DNA of 47,742 bases. It comes from an uncultured Ruminococcus sp. GTDB taxonomy: Bacteria > Bacillota > Clostridia > Oscillospirales > Ruminococcaceae. The position numbers and the translations under genes were made by a program. This document shows, in pieces, positions 16,673 through 25,093 of this stretch. The notes below the pieces were generated by a model. It was not told the DNA's origin. It made no database searches and saw only the letters and a program-made list of their open reading frames with translations. The stretch is taken from NCBI GenBank assembly GCA_945877315.1, contig CAMCRP010000021.1, forward strand, positions 1 through 47,742, written 5' to 3'. Every line of letters begins with the position of its first letter. The stretch's first letter is position 1.

Positions 16673-19600
16673 TTATCCTCACCACCCTGATATTCTTTTA
16701 GAATCTGAGCTTCTATGTCAGGCGTAATTAGCTTTTCACAACCTTTAAAGCAGCCGTTTCTATGCATTTCCTCCATAATATTCTGATATGCTGATACTGT
16801 ACTCGTACCGGCATTGTCCATATTTGGAAGTTCAATTTTTTGCTTTTCGTAAGTATGTTTTGCTCCAACGATCACAAGAAGCTGCTGAGCACGAGAAAAG
16901 GCAACATTTATTCGCTCAAATGTAATAACGTGCTTACTTGCCCAGCCTTTAGGAGAATTTGTTACAAGGCTTGTAATAATAATATTCTTCTCCTTGCCCT
17001 GAAAACGATCGACTGTATTAATATCAACTTCCAGCGGAGAGAAATCAAACCCGCTATGTTTAGCATCTCTAAACAATTCCCGTATTCTGTTGACCTGTGC
17101 CTGATAGAAACTGATCACACCCACAGTTTTTTTGATTTTATCCTTCTGATACCGTTCACGCCAACTATCTGCCATTTTCTTGAGCAGTTCAATGATCATA
17201 TACTGCTCAAGCGTATTATATACCGATGTACCTCCCTCATTTCTTGTTGCAAGATTTGATTTTGAATCGTAGATCGGTTTCCCGCTCGGCAAAACGGAAG
17301 AATCCAGCCAATAGGAATGCTTTTCCGGAACAATAAACTCGCTGCCGTCAGCTCCCCGAACAGTCAAGCCATGTGCTTTTCTATCCGATTCCTGTGCCGC
17401 AGTTAATCCATTTTCAAGACGATTCTCATAGAAACGATTAATAACTCGCATAATATCCGAATGCATTCTGTATTGAACCAAAAGCGGATGACGAATGCTT
17501 TCATCAGCACGTTCAAAGTATTCCTTGAATAGCGATGATGTGACCATATTTCTGAATCTTCTGAAATTAGCGGCAGTCATTAGGTCGTTAAGTTCTTCAG
17601 GTATTGATTCCCGATCGCTTATCAAATCGTTATAGGATTGCTCATGTTCCTTGAACATCGGGGGAAGTTGACGATGATCGCCTACTAGTATAGCTTTTCT
17701 TGCTTTCATAAGCGGAATGAGAAGCTCAGGCGGTGTTGCTTTGCTTACCTCGTCAATAATAACAACATCAAAGTCATCATAGCCATTATCAGTCAGTACC
17801 CGCATATTATCCGTGCATGATATTCCAACCACATTACAAGAATTCACATAAATTGGCTGGTAATATTGCTGGTCGCATGAAAAAGCCTTCTCATCATTTA
17901 AACGAGAGTTAAATTGTTTCAGTACATCCTCCCATTGTCTGCGAATAAGCTCAGAATCGGAAAGTTTTTTCTCAGTGTCATGCAGGACTTGTGCGATCGC
18001 AGCTCTGACAACAGAAGCATCATCAGAAGACGTTTGATATTTCTGCGAAAGCGTCTGGAGTATGCCTTGTTTTTGTTCAAGTGCCTGACTTATTTCCTGC
18101 CTTTGCTGCTGCTTTTGAGCCAGTTGACTTTCAATACTCTTTCTGCGATTTTCCAGACTGGAAGTGTCAGTTAATTTCAAGCTATCCGAGTATGCTATGA
18201 CCTCAGAAAGCGACATTTTCAATGCTTCTTCGGTCTTTACGATAACATTTTCTATTATCTCACGAATTCCGTCAGTATTTCCTGATGTAATTTGTGAAAA
18301 CAATTCTTCCGAAACAACTGATCTTTCCTCTGCTTTGAGTGATACAACAGAATTCGAACCGTTAACACCTTCAATTTTTTCTTTGACATCATTGAGCTGT
18401 TTTCTAAGCGAAACAATAGCTGCCATATCATCAGATTCGGCGGCATCAGCAAGCAGATTACGTATTTCATCCCGCTTGTGGATCAAAAGTTCAATGCTGC
18501 TTTTATTCTGAACAGCCTCTTGCCCGCATTCTATCAGCTTCCTGCAAATACTCTTCAAAATAGGGAGCCTTGTTATAATGATTTGAAGAAATTCACTTTC
18601 GTTTTCAGCACCCTGTTCCTCAAAATGAAGTTGCTTGACAGACAGCCTGATTCCCGATTCTTGCGCAAACTCTGCAATAGGATTTACAAAACGCTCAATA
18701 ATTCGAAGCTGCTGCTCTGTGAGAAATAGTCTGGAATCGAAAATGCCATTTATTGCATTTTCATAAGACTGCGCTTTCTGTTTCGCATCAAGTACGTTTT
18801 TATTATGCTGATTGTCCTGCTGGATTTGATTGCGGAGAGAAATATCATTTCGATTCAAATCCTGTATCTCTGTAATAACGCGGTTTAACATTGTCTGATA
18901 TTCTGAAATGTCCTGCTGATAATTAAGTACATCTCTGGTATCTTTATGGCATTCAATTCTCTGATTCTCCAAACGCTCCCATTGCCCAAGCCATTTTTCG
19001 TTAATTGCCAGCGAAAGAGAATGATAATAATACTTCAGAGCTTCATCCTCAGAGAACTTGCGCTTATTCAAATCAATATTTTTCTTTTTGCGGCTTTTCT
19101 GCCCTAAACGAATCGCACGAATTTCCGGTGTATCTGCAAGACGTTCCAACGCATTGTCCACAGCATCATTCGATTGTGAGGCAACAAGGACACGATTTCC
19201 CTGTATAGCAAGCTGAAATATAGCTTCTGCAATAACCGTAGTTTTTCCTGTCCCTGGAGGTCCCTGAATCAAACAAATATCAGGAGCTGCAAGCATTTTT
19301 CTTACGGCTTCTTTTTGATTTTCATTTTCTGCAATATTAGGATTCAGCCATCGTTCAATCTCAATTTGCTGCCAGTTTACAGGCAAACGAGCCTGATTTA
19401 TGTTAAACAGCCATGCAGCCAAATTCGGAGAATAGCATTCATCCCGTTCCAGGCTTTGTATAGCCTTTTCAAAACGTCGGATTAGAGCTAAATCGCCAAC
19501 CGCCGAAAGTGCAAGGAACCCATTTGGACTAAAGTCCGCAAGGTAGTTTTCTTCAATAAAAAGCTGCTCTTCCTCTTCACTAAGATACTCATGATCTTGA

Positions 19601-20970
19601 ATTCTATCCTTTATGTCACGCGGCAAATCATAAGCTGCTTTAACAATGTATGGTGTTTTAAATACCTTTCGTATATCATCTTCCGTAAGATATTTATTGG
19701 GTTTTTGCGTTTCGGTTAATTCCGAAATATTTTCATAATCAGATATGCTTATGGTGTCAACGGTATCTTTCAGATAATAGCTTTCTTTTATGCCCCGAAA
19801 TCTTCCCAGCTCTATACTGCGTGAGAATCTTCGCTTTTCATCGTCTTTCAATGCGATTTCAAATATCCATTCATCTTGAGAATAGTCATTATCAAACACC
19901 TGCATATCACGGCTTAAATAACGCCTATGTTTATTAAAATATGACTCGTCCTCACACACCAGCCAGAAAATGAGCTGCTTATTTCCTGCATCGTACTGAA
20001 AACGATAGTATTTTATGCCATAAACCTGACGAATACAGATTTGCTTGTACCACTTCAGGTATTCTTTCCACTCATCAAGACGTTCGCCGGTATACTTTGC
20101 AAGTGACTCTGCTTCTTTCAAAATATCATAGAAGAAATTATATCTTACATCATCGGGATTGTTTTGAGGAATAACAGAAGCGTAAACCTCAAAATCCAGC
20201 TGTTCTGTATCAGCTGCATCATAAATATCATCTACAATAAACTCACGTCCTTGAACATGACCTCTGAACATAAGAGTAATACCCTCAGGAAGCAGCTCCG
20301 TCAGGTAATCTCCCAGTGCGATCTGAGGACGAATTGCCAAAATTGGAATATCCTTTTCTCCCTTTTGAAATGTTAAATTGCGTATATATATATTTTTCGG
20401 GAAACCATCTCGGAATTCGTTTTCCAGAATTGTTTGCAGCTTGTTTTCAACTTGCATCTCCCGAATTCCCGAAAATTTTCTGCAGAGCTTTTCCTCGCAC
20501 TTTTTGATTCGGTTTCTGAAATCACTTTCATTATTATTCAGCCGAATAAATACATATTGGTTCTCATAAGACAAATCCGTATTATCAATTTGTAATTCAT
20601 TATCATCATAATTATTGTCATGATCGTTAAGTATGTCGTCTGTGGCAGTATCTTCAAGCTTTTCATCGTCTGCGTTCCAAAAATCCTCATTCACAATATT
20701 ATTTACCTCTTCTGTAGAATATCCATCTTCAAGCATTTCCTTTTCAATCCAAGATCTTTGCATTTCATCAGAGATTTGCTGCTCACGGTAATAAGCTTCT
20801 TCTGCATCAGCAAGCTCTTTTTCTTTCCACGCAGCATCTATTTCTTCATCTATAGCAGATTGATCTGGCAGATTGTTTCTTTTTTGCTTTTTTTCAGATA
20901 ATGCAAATGCAACAGTGCCAATAATTCCAGCGGCGGCTGCACTAGCGCCAATTATATGTTTTATATCCAA
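16669..20970 (-). CDS. Membrane-anchored SF1 (Upf1/Dna2-like) helicase
   Basis: The protein has 1433 residues. The N-terminus, MDIKHIIGASAAAAGIIGTV, is one hydrophobic helix followed by a basic patch and an acidic region, suggesting a membrane anchor, which is unusual for this family. The helicase core begins near residue 555. It shows QGPPGTGKTTVIAEAI (Walker A, about 569), VVIIDEVSKATPPELL (Walker B, about 1068), ILVGDHRQLPP, LLVQYRMHSDIM, VDRFQGKEKNIIITS and INVAFSRAQQLLVIVG. A long coiled-coil of about 350 residues is inserted after motif Ia, as in the Upf1/AAA_12 group. Such enzymes unwind RNA or DNA with ATP. I chose TTG 20970 because GGTTGGGGG lies seven nt upstream. Confidence 0.83.
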   Translation of the reverse strand: MDIKHIIGASAAAAGIIGTVAFALSEKKQKRNNLPDQSAIDEEIDAAWKEKELADAEEAYYREQQISDEMQRSWIEKEMLEDGYSTEEVNNIVNEDFWNADDEKLEDTATDDILNDHDNNYDDNELQIDNTDLSYENQYVFIRLNNNESDFRNRIKKCEEKLCRKFSGIREMQVENKLQTILENEFRDGFPKNIYIRNLTFQKGEKDIPILAIRPQIALGDYLTELLPEGITLMFRGHVQGREFIVDDIYDAADTEQLDFEVYASVIPQNNPDDVRYNFFYDILKEAESLAKYTGERLDEWKEYLKWYKQICIRQVYGIKYYRFQYDAGNKQLIFWLVCEDESYFNKHRRYLSRDMQVFDNDYSQDEWIFEIALKDDEKRRFSRSIELGRFRGIKESYYLKDTVDTISISDYENISELTETQKPNKYLTEDDIRKVFKTPYIVKAAYDLPRDIKDRIQDHEYLSEEEEQLFIEENYLADFSPNGFLALSAVGDLALIRRFEKAIQSLERDECYSPNLAAWLFNINQARLPVNWQQIEIERWLNPNIAENENQKEAVRKMLAAPDICLIQGPPGTGKTTVIAEAIFQLAIQGNRVLVASQSNDAVDNALERLADTPEIRAIRLGQKSRKKKNIDLNKRKFSEDEALKYYYHSLSLAINEKWLGQWERLENQRIECHKDTRDVLNYQQDISEYQTMLNRVITEIQDLNRNDISLRNQIQQDNQHNKNVLDAKQKAQSYENAINGIFDSRLFLTEQQLRIIERFVNPIAEFAQESGIRLSVKQLHFEEQGAENESEFLQIIITRLPILKSICRKLIECGQEAVQNKSSIELLIHKRDEIRNLLADAAESDDMAAIVSLRKQLNDVKEKIEGVNGSNSVVSLKAEERSVVSEELFSQITSGNTDGIREIIENVIVKTEEALKMSLSEVIAYSDSLKLTDTSSLENRRKSIESQLAQKQQQRQEISQALEQKQGILQTLSQKYQTSSDDASVVRAAIAQVLHDTEKKLSDSELIRRQWEDVLKQFNSRLNDEKAFSCDQQYYQPIYVNSCNVVGISCTDNMRVLTDNGYDDFDVVIIDEVSKATPPELLIPLMKARKAILVGDHRQLPPMFKEHEQSYNDLISDRESIPEELNDLMTAANFRRFRNMVTSSLFKEYFERADESIRHPLLVQYRMHSDIMRVINRFYENRLENGLTAAQESDRKAHGLTVRGADGSEFIVPEKHSYWLDSSVLPSGKPIYDSKSNLATRNEGGTSVYNTLEQYMIIELLKKMADSWRERYQKDKIKKTVGVISFYQAQVNRIRELFRDAKHSGFDFSPLEVDINTVDRFQGKEKNIIITSLVTNSPKGWASKHVITFERINVAFSRAQQLLVIVGAKHTYEKQKIELPNMDNAGTSTVSAYQNIMEEMHRNGCFKGCEKLITPDIEAQILKEYQGGEDK

Positions 20971-20977
20971 ATTAAAA

Positions 20978-20986
20978 CCCCCAACC
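20978..20986 (-). promoter_or_regulatory. Ribosome site that decides a TTG start
   Basis: GGTTGGGGG on the minus strand lies seven nt before the TTG at 20970-20968. An earlier in-frame TTG (20988) overlaps this site and has no Shine-Dalgarno of its own. Between here and 21676 the only other supported features are the promoter and the right-hand repeat; 21180-21440 shows nothing I can name. Confidence 0.55.
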
Positions 20987-21140
20987 AATAATCATAATAA
21001 CTTTAAATCTGGAAAATCTAAATTTTATCAACTTTTTTACTTTTATTATTACGTGCTTGACATATCAATGCGGGTATTACCCCAATAATAATTAAAACAA
21101 CGGAACAGCAGCAAGCAATATCAACAATTAATTTCACATA

Positions 21141-21169
21141 ATTATACCATAATATATACATTTTGTCAA
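21141..21169 (-). promoter_or_regulatory. Consensus promoter of the helicase/PIN/AAA/radical SAM operon
   Basis: On the minus strand TTGACA (21169-21164) and TATAAT (21146-21141) are 17 bp apart. Transcription would begin near 21134, giving a leader of about 165 nt before the TTG start. No other strong promoter is seen inside the five-gene operon, and its overlapping genes suggest one transcript. Confidence 0.78.
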
Positions 21170-21556
21170 GTCATTTACGACGATTAAAATTTTCTCCAAA
21201 GTTCTTTGGCAATAATTTTATCATTATGAAATAATGAAATTCTCTTATCGTTGAAATGAACTATAAGCAGAATTTATAAATTTTACGAAATCTTAATGTC
21301 AGTGTACAGCCTATAACATAATGATGAATAATAAAAAATATCAATATTCTTAATATAAACCTTTGCAATATAAATTTCTCTTATCTACGCAAACCATAAC
21401 GTCGACAAACCTTCACCATTACCACCAGTGGTTAGTTGGCCTAACCAAATTCTGTGCTTACAAATAAACTGCCAGCAATGGCTATTCTACATGTATTTAC
21501 GGCAACTTACATAAATTCTATTCCCACATTTAGGAGTGTCTTTTCGTAGCTATAAG

Positions 21557-21598
21557 GACCAATGCATATTTCTGCATAATACACTCCGCTTGAGTTGA
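21557..21598. repeat. 42-bp direct repeat, right copy
   Basis: Identical over 42 bp to 3036-3077 and embedded in about 170 bp (21440-21612) of looser similarity to 2903-3097. The hairpin that follows in the left copy is damaged here (AGCGAAGT in place of AGCGGAGT). Confidence 0.85.
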
Positions 21599-21676
21599 AA
21601 AATTCAGCGAAGTTTTTTATACTTCCCTATACATCTGCTTTCTGCAAGTTCAGAATAATATTTTGCTATAATCGTA

Positions 21677-23026
21677 CTAAAACTTCATATCCCCGCTTCC
21701 CGAATGAGCATCAAAAAACATAATATAGTAGATCGGGATATAGGTTATCTTGCCTTTCTGAATTACATCCCTTTCATTCGATACAACAAAAGCTTTCTTT
21801 ATGTGATAATCTTCATTCTGCACAAAAGCATTAAGCGCACTGTGGACAGTATAGTCCTTGCCCGATTTTACCTCAATCGGTACGGCTGAAAGGCTTTCGT
21901 AATCATCTATAAGGTAATCAACTTCACCTTTATTCCGATTGTCATAATAGAACAGCCTGTGTCCGTGAGCAATAAGCTCACTTGCCACAACTGTTTCATA
22001 GACCGAACCGAGATTGATACTTCGTTCATCATCAAGGACAGCACGGATATTGTTTCCGTAGAGAATACCCGTCAGAATACCAACGTCATTGAGATAAAGC
22101 TTCAGCAGATTTTTTCCAGTTGATTCAATCAGCGGAAATACAGGATTTGAAATTGCCTGAACATTCAGAGCAATGCCTGCGCTGATAAGATATTCAAATT
22201 CGTCACAATAATCATTAAAGGTCTTGCCCTTTTTGTTTTCTATGCTTTGCGCAATAACACGCTTTTTCTTATTCTCCATATTTGACGGAATAAGGTCATA
22301 CACCCGACGGATCTTCAATTTGTTTTCCTCGTCATACTTGGAAGCGTCTGTTGCATAATAATCGTGAACTTCCTTCTGTATCTCACGGACGGACTGAATG
22401 TTTTTCTCGGAAAGGTATGAGTTTACAGAATCGGGCATTCCTCCCACAAGCAAATACTTTCTGAACATATCCATCATTTTATTGTGCATAGGTTCGTCAA
22501 GAGCTTCAAGGCGCTCAAACTTTTTCCTCATAGAGGAAATGACGATATCATTCATTCCATTTGCATACAGAAATTCCTCAAAATCAAGAGGAAACATTCT
22601 GACCTTACGAATACTTCCCATAGGAATAGAGGTGGTCTGGGAAAGCGTAACGCCAAGCAGAGAACCGCTTGCGATATATGTGAATTTATTATCCTGCGAC
22701 AGAAATTTCAGCAGCGTAAGCAGATGTGGATACGCTTGTATTTCGTCAATGAATATGAGCGTATTTTCTTTTTGCTTCATTTTATCGCCGAAAAGCATAC
22801 TGACCTGAAGATAAAAATCCTCTATGGTTTTTGTGTTTGCAAAAAGTCGGTCGCCCAGAGAATCCTCGACCATATTAATTTCAATGAAATTCTCAAAAAG
22901 CTTGTTTCCGACATAACGAATAATATAGGTTTTTCCAACCTGACGAGCACCGTCAACCAAAAGTATTTTTTGGGAATCAGACTGCAAATGCTCTTTGATC
23001 ACCTTTTCAATCTTGCGGTATAGCAT
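21677..23026 (-). CDS. AAA ATPase with DUF4143 domain
   Basis: The protein (449 aa) begins MLYRKIEKVIKEHL and has Walker A LLVDGARQVGKTYIIR (about residues 22-37), Walker B TLIFIDEIQAYPHLL (about 91) and the sensor strand TYIASGSLLGVTL. The C-terminal half carries the DUF4143 nuclease-like fold: SVYETVVASELIAHG, DNRNKGEVDYLID and VPIEVKSGKDYT, an E-x-D...E-x-K pattern. Such proteins are common in gut Firmicutes; their role is unclear, and a mobile or toxin-like role has been suggested. ATG 23026 follows AGAGGTGA by six nt; the frame opens 60 nt earlier. It is a single gene with its own repeat-bearing promoter. Confidence 0.85.
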   Translation of the reverse strand: MLYRKIEKVIKEHLQSDSQKILLVDGARQVGKTYIIRYVGNKLFENFIEINMVEDSLGDRLFANTKTIEDFYLQVSMLFGDKMKQKENTLIFIDEIQAYPHLLTLLKFLSQDNKFTYIASGSLLGVTLSQTTSIPMGSIRKVRMFPLDFEEFLYANGMNDIVISSMRKKFERLEALDEPMHNKMMDMFRKYLLVGGMPDSVNSYLSEKNIQSVREIQKEVHDYYATDASKYDEENKLKIRRVYDLIPSNMENKKKRVIAQSIENKKGKTFNDYCDEFEYLISAGIALNVQAISNPVFPLIESTGKNLLKLYLNDVGILTGILYGNNIRAVLDDERSINLGSVYETVVASELIAHGHRLFYYDNRNKGEVDYLIDDYESLSAVPIEVKSGKDYTVHSALNAFVQNEDYHIKKAFVVSNERDVIQKGKITYIPIYYIMFFDAHSGSGDMKF

Positions 23027-23039
23027 AAAATCACCTCTG

Positions 23040-23120
23040 TTATGACTTTTCAATGATATTATACCACAATTATTCTGACTTTTCAATAGATTTTTGTCGA
23101 TTTACTTATAACTTTTCAAA
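23040..23120 (-). repeat. Three 15-nt direct repeats with 33-bp phasing, likely operators
   Basis: The plus-strand copies are TTATGACTTTTCAAT (23040-23054), TTCTGACTTTTCAAT (23073-23087) and TTATAACTTTTCAAA (23106-23120). Starts are exactly 33 bp apart, about three helical turns. The middle copy covers the -35 box, the first lies just downstream of the start point and the third upstream, a layout suited to a repressor binding one face of the helix. The rest of 23121-23342 shows nothing I can name. Confidence 0.6.
23058..23086 (-). promoter_or_regulatory. Promoter of the DUF4143 ATPase gene
   Basis: On the minus strand TTGAAA (23086-23081) and TATAAT (23063-23058) are 17 bp apart, 31 nt before the start codon. 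The -35 box lies inside one of three phased repeats. Confidence 0.72.
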
Positions 23121-23342
23121 AATGCATTAATGAACTTCCCTACCCATTGATTGCATACCACTATTGCCCTTCAAAATCGTAAAAATAGAATAATACTTTC
23201 TCCTGCTCGAATATATTTACCTTCTTTTAAAATAATTTCTCCTATCAGAAACAACTATATACCGAAATGACTGCCCGCTATGAAATAATTAATGGCTATA
23301 TATGTAATTGCCGACTTTTACGTATATGTCATTAACAAATAA

Positions 23343-24332
23343 TTAATCAACCACATATTCTGCCACTGCTTCCAAAGCATGTTCCCTTGCATCGGCCTCA
23401 AGTGCCTGAGATTCATATTTTACATACATTTCATCTGAGATACCTCCTTCCTGATAATTCTCAGCCTCATATGCATATTGAATTATTCGATCCACCTGGT
23501 CGCTGTTAATACTTGTTCTCTCTATTTCACCTGATTTCCAGCGTTGAATCAGATCATTCTGATAACAGTGAAATAATTCATGCGTAACAGTATCAACCGC
23601 TTCAGCTGCTGTTCCCTTACTTATTCTTGAAGCACTAAGCATGATACGGTTATTCTTATCAGTCGTTCCATTTATCGCAAAGGGAAGATATACTATTTCT
23701 ATTTGTGGAACAGCATAAAGACCAAGCTTTTTATATTCAATGTCAACTAGCTGTGATAAAACTTCTGTCCTTCCTTCAAGATTCATTTTGCTCCACATTT
23801 TATCTGAGATTGAATAACCTTCTGTAATATGTCCTGAATCTTCACACATTTTTATAGCAGCAATAGGACGACAACTCTCAAATACGATCAGCATATAAAT
23901 GAAGCCCGGCGTAAGAGCCAAAGAAAAAAATACTATCCCAGAATTTATGTATTTAACTATGTTTTTATATCTTCTAGTATTCTGGATTGGTTTTATTATG
24001 AAAAATAAGGCAATTAAAATTCCTATTACCATAACAAGCCCAATTGCTAACATAAACGTGTTCCAACTCATCATTTCAAACGCTAGCATTATCTCAGGGA
24101 TAATTATACCATAACTGATCGTGCGGATCACATTGGATTTCTTAGCATAGAATGTTGAGGTTATGTGAACCAAAATAAGAATTGCACTTAATAACGAAAG
24201 CACTATAAGATATAAGACTATGCTTTTCATCTGCAATATCTTTACTGCTGAATAAGCAATAAAAAAAATTGATGCCACAGCCGAAACAATGATTTCGATT
24301 GCCTTTCCGTGTGATTTTTGTGATACTTTCAT
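23343..24332 (-). CDS. Membrane protein with a zincin-like HExxH motif
   Basis: The 329-residue protein has about five transmembrane helices in its first 150 residues. A cytoplasmic or extracellular domain follows, with VTHELFHCYQ (about residues 248-257), an HExxH zinc site. A possible third ligand lies in ESQALEADAREHALEA near the C-terminus, where E-x-x-A-D is like the gluzincin or minigluzincin third motif. A membrane-tethered metalloprotease is therefore likely. I do not recognise a named family. ATG 24332 has AAGGGAGA at good spacing, and a small gene ends 14 nt upstream, so they may share a transcript. Confidence 0.65.
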   Translation of the reverse strand: MKVSQKSHGKAIEIIVSAVASIFFIAYSAVKILQMKSIVLYLIVLSLLSAILILVHITSTFYAKKSNVIRTISYGIIIPEIMLAFEMMSWNTFMLAIGLVMVIGILIALFFIIKPIQNTRRYKNIVKYINSGIVFFSLALTPGFIYMLIVFESCRPIAAIKMCEDSGHITEGYSISDKMWSKMNLEGRTEVLSQLVDIEYKKLGLYAVPQIEIVYLPFAINGTTDKNNRIMLSASRISKGTAAEAVDTVTHELFHCYQNDLIQRWKSGEIERTSINSDQVDRIIQYAYEAENYQEGGISDEMYVKYESQALEADAREHALEAVAEYVVD

Positions 24333-24346
24333 TTTGTTCTCCCTTC

Positions 24347-24505
24347 TTACTCGTCCATAATTATTCTTCTCCTGTTTCTGTATGCAGCAGATGTATCTGC
24401 CGTTCTTGTTATAGGATTCAGCTCACCCCATGATTTACGGGCTTTTTCATTAATGATTTTTTTCGCTTTCTTACTTAACTTATTATATGGAACAAATTTC
24501 TTCAT
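24347..24505 (-). CDS. Conserved small basic protein with SWGxxNPxTR motif (52 aa)
   Basis: From ATG 24505 (GTGAGGAC upstream) the protein reads MKKFVPYNKLSKKAKKIINE and then SWGELNPITRTAD before a basic tail. Small proteins with KKFxPYxKLSKK and SWGxxNPVTR are common in Ruminococcaceae and Lachnospiraceae, usually annotated as hypothetical. The high Lys/Arg content suggests nucleic-acid binding. The preceding small gene ends 10 nt upstream, so the pair is probably cotranscribed. Confidence 0.6.
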   Translation of the reverse strand: MKKFVPYNKLSKKAKKIINEKARKSWGELNPITRTADTSAAYRNRRRIIMDE

Positions 24506-24515
24506 ATCTATGTCC

Positions 24516-24722
24516 TCACTTTCCGGCAAAAACATCGTGTATTATTTCGGATTCCAGCTCAATAAGCCTTAATATGCTTATGGAGTATTCCTGGCATATC
24601 TGACTTCTGGAATGTGTCATATTATCGCCTGATAAACCAAAACGCATAAGCATTGCATCACGCTCTTTATCATTTTCAATCATTTCGATCCTCTTCATAA
24701 AAATGCACATTAAACTGCTCAT
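24516..24722 (-). CDS. Small hypothetical protein (68 aa)
   Basis: ATG 24722 follows ATGGAGG at eight nt, a good ribosome site. The protein is mostly helical (IENDKERDAMLMRFGLSG, then ISILRLIELESEIIHDVF) with no signal peptide. I do not recognise a family. It is directly upstream of the SWGxxNP protein gene, which makes it likely to be real and cotranscribed. Confidence 0.5.
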   Translation of the reverse strand: MSSLMCIFMKRIEMIENDKERDAMLMRFGLSGDNMTHSRSQICQEYSISILRLIELESEIIHDVFAGK

Positions 24723-24916
24723 ACATATACCTCCATGTCGTTTTCTTTTTATATAGTTATTGGGATAAAAAAGGCATAAATTAACTTGTCATTTTCTACA
24801 AATCTCGTCTTATTATTTTTACATAATACAAAGTTAATTATCACATAGTTCGTCCCAATAATTTTACAGGAAGCAAAAGAAGCTTTCCATGAGCCTACCT
24901 AATTAACGAGTCACAA

Positions 24917-24966
24917 AGTTCCACAACAGGGACTGAGCAGCGGCTGAATTCACTTATCGTTCAGCC
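24917..24966 (+). ncRNA. Two-hairpin leader before the lysozyme gene, class unknown
   Basis: AGTTCC (24917-24922) pairs with GGGACT (24929-24934), and GGCTGAA (24942-24948) pairs with TTCAGCC (24960-24966). They lie about 55 nt before a tiny ORF and 130 nt before the lysozyme start. This may be a cis-acting RNA. It does not match the c-di-GMP-I pattern I know. No promoter of good quality is seen in 24723-24916. Confidence 0.3.
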
Positions 24967-25019
24967 AACGAACAACAGACAATAAACCCGTGAGTTGCTA
25001 ACAAAAAGGAGTTGATAAT

Positions 25020-25076
25020 ATGATGGTTAGAATCAGAGGACAGCCTATCTTTATAAGAGGTTTTCACAAAAGATAA
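25020..25076 (+). CDS. Tiny ORF (18 aa) upstream of the lysozyme gene
   Basis: ATG 25020 follows AAAAAGGAG at ideal spacing and encodes MMVRIRGQPIFIRGFHKR, a basic peptide ending 17 nt before the lysozyme ATG. The strong ribosome site suggests it is translated, perhaps coupling translation into the lysozyme gene or acting as a leader peptide. A related tiny ORF lies at 26935 upstream of the next secreted protein. Confidence 0.45.
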   Translation: MMVRIRGQPIFIRGFHKR

Positions 25077-25093
25077 TTATGGAGGATTGTAAT

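Noticed and set aside
24841-25019. A c-di-GMP-I riboswitch before the lysozyme gene
   Set aside because: There are two hairpins, but the conserved GEMM sequence blocks I know are not present; I list it only as a structured leader of unknown class.
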